A stretch of 64,000 nt of DNA, from the NCBI RefSeq assembly GCF_004135585.1, contig NZ_CP035501.1, forward strand, positions 3,171,501-3,235,500. Direction: 5' to 3'. This stretch comes from Sphingosinicella sp. BN140058 (GTDB taxonomy: Bacteria > Pseudomonadota > Alphaproteobacteria > Sphingomonadales > Sphingomonadaceae). This document shows, one piece after another, positions 63,718-64,000 of this stretch. The notes below the pieces were generated by a model. It saw only the letters and a list, made by a program, of their open reading frames with translations, ran no database searches and was not told the origin of the DNA. The number at the start of each line of letters is the position of its first letter. Position 1 is the first letter of the stretch. A program made the position numbers and the translations under genes.

Positions 63718-64000
63718 TTATTCGGGCATCGACGATCCGCCTTCCAGAAACGCCTTCATGCATTGCAGTCCGGCGCCCATCATCGGATCGATCCGCGCGG
63801 CGAAGGCGGCGGGCAGCACGTCGGCGGTCCAGGTGACGCGCGATCCGCCAGGCGCTGCGAAGATCTGCAATGCGCCATTGTGGTGCTCGACGCCGAGCAC
63901 GCTCCACACCAGCCGGCGGCGTTCGTCATCGATCGAGACGATCACCTCGTCCGCGACGGTGCCGCTCGCGAAGGTGACCCGGCGAGTCGGTGTGACGGTG
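63718..64000 (-). CDS. SRPBCC family protein, partial (C-terminal part)
   Basis: Only the last ~93 residues are in the window; the frame is open to the right edge. Text such as VIVSIDDERRRLVWSVLGVEHHNGALQIFAAPGGSRVTWTADVLPAAFAARIDPMMGAGLQCMKAFLEG is the C-terminal half of a polyketide-cyclase/START-like SRPBCC domain. The long C-terminal helix contains MMGAGLQCMKAFLE. No product or ligand can be inferred. Confidence 0.75.
   Translation of the reverse strand, partial: TVTPTRRVTFASGTVADEVIVSIDDERRRLVWSVLGVEHHNGALQIFAAPGGSRVTWTADVLPAAFAARIDPMMGAGLQCMKAFLEGGSSMPE

Overview
The window looks like chromosomal DNA from a sphingomonad-type alphaproteobacterium (Sphingomonadaceae or a close relative). 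The evidence is high GC, three TonB-dependent outer-membrane receptors, alphaproteobacterial-type GAAC-N7-GAAC LexA boxes, a blue-copper/GMC redox cluster, and dispersed palindromes of the CCGTTCGGGCTGAG...CTCAGCCCGAACGG type. No species can be named from the sequence alone. No rRNA, tRNA or CRISPR array was seen.

Layout. 1-3.0 kb: the end of an AraC regulator, a GNAT acetyltransferase, an FeS-type photolyase and a SnoaL-like protein. 3.0-7.0 kb: a minus-strand TonB receptor / PepSY membrane protein / DUF2946-like cluster rich in histidine (metal uptake). 7.2-13.4 kb: a secreted esterase, a ThuA-like protein, and a periplasmic GMC oxidoreductase with its small subunit, a pseudoazurin and a duplicated aspartyl protease. 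13.4-17.4 kb: a TonB receptor plus PhoD phosphatase behind a Pho-box-like sequence. 17.5-25.2 kb: a CBS-MCP chemoreceptor and a copper-resistance cluster (P-type ATPase, CueR, two small metal proteins, CopA, CopB). 25.2-28.5 kb: a glycine-zipper peptide and a large PAS-GAF-GAF-PAS hybrid kinase. 28.7-35.5 kb: small genes, a CDF transporter, divergent NYN and RNase H genes and YceI, separated by unusual repeat modules carrying LexA-like boxes.

35.7-43.5 kb is an accessory region. It holds a PUA/EVE-like HNH endonuclease, an AT-richer tightly coupled two-gene operon (DGQHR-like protein plus HEPN-like protein), a decayed IS5-type transposase, several unknown genes and a frameshifted VOC gene. 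The two-gene operon is the best candidate for an undescribed system, probably defence or toxin-antitoxin.

43.7-64.0 kb returns to ordinary metabolic and regulatory genes: an alpha/beta hydrolase with AraC, EamA and Crp/Fnr, a 672-residue protein of unknown function, an SRPBCC/ArsR pair with its own operators, SDR/LysR, phosphatidylserine decarboxylase, bdcA/bdcR with two matching operators, a sensor kinase, quinone-dependent D-lactate dehydrogenase, a large TonB receptor and a partial SRPBCC gene.

Several start codons were moved inward from the longest open frame, on ribosome-binding site, signal peptide or family-length grounds. Family assignments come from reading motifs, not from database searches.
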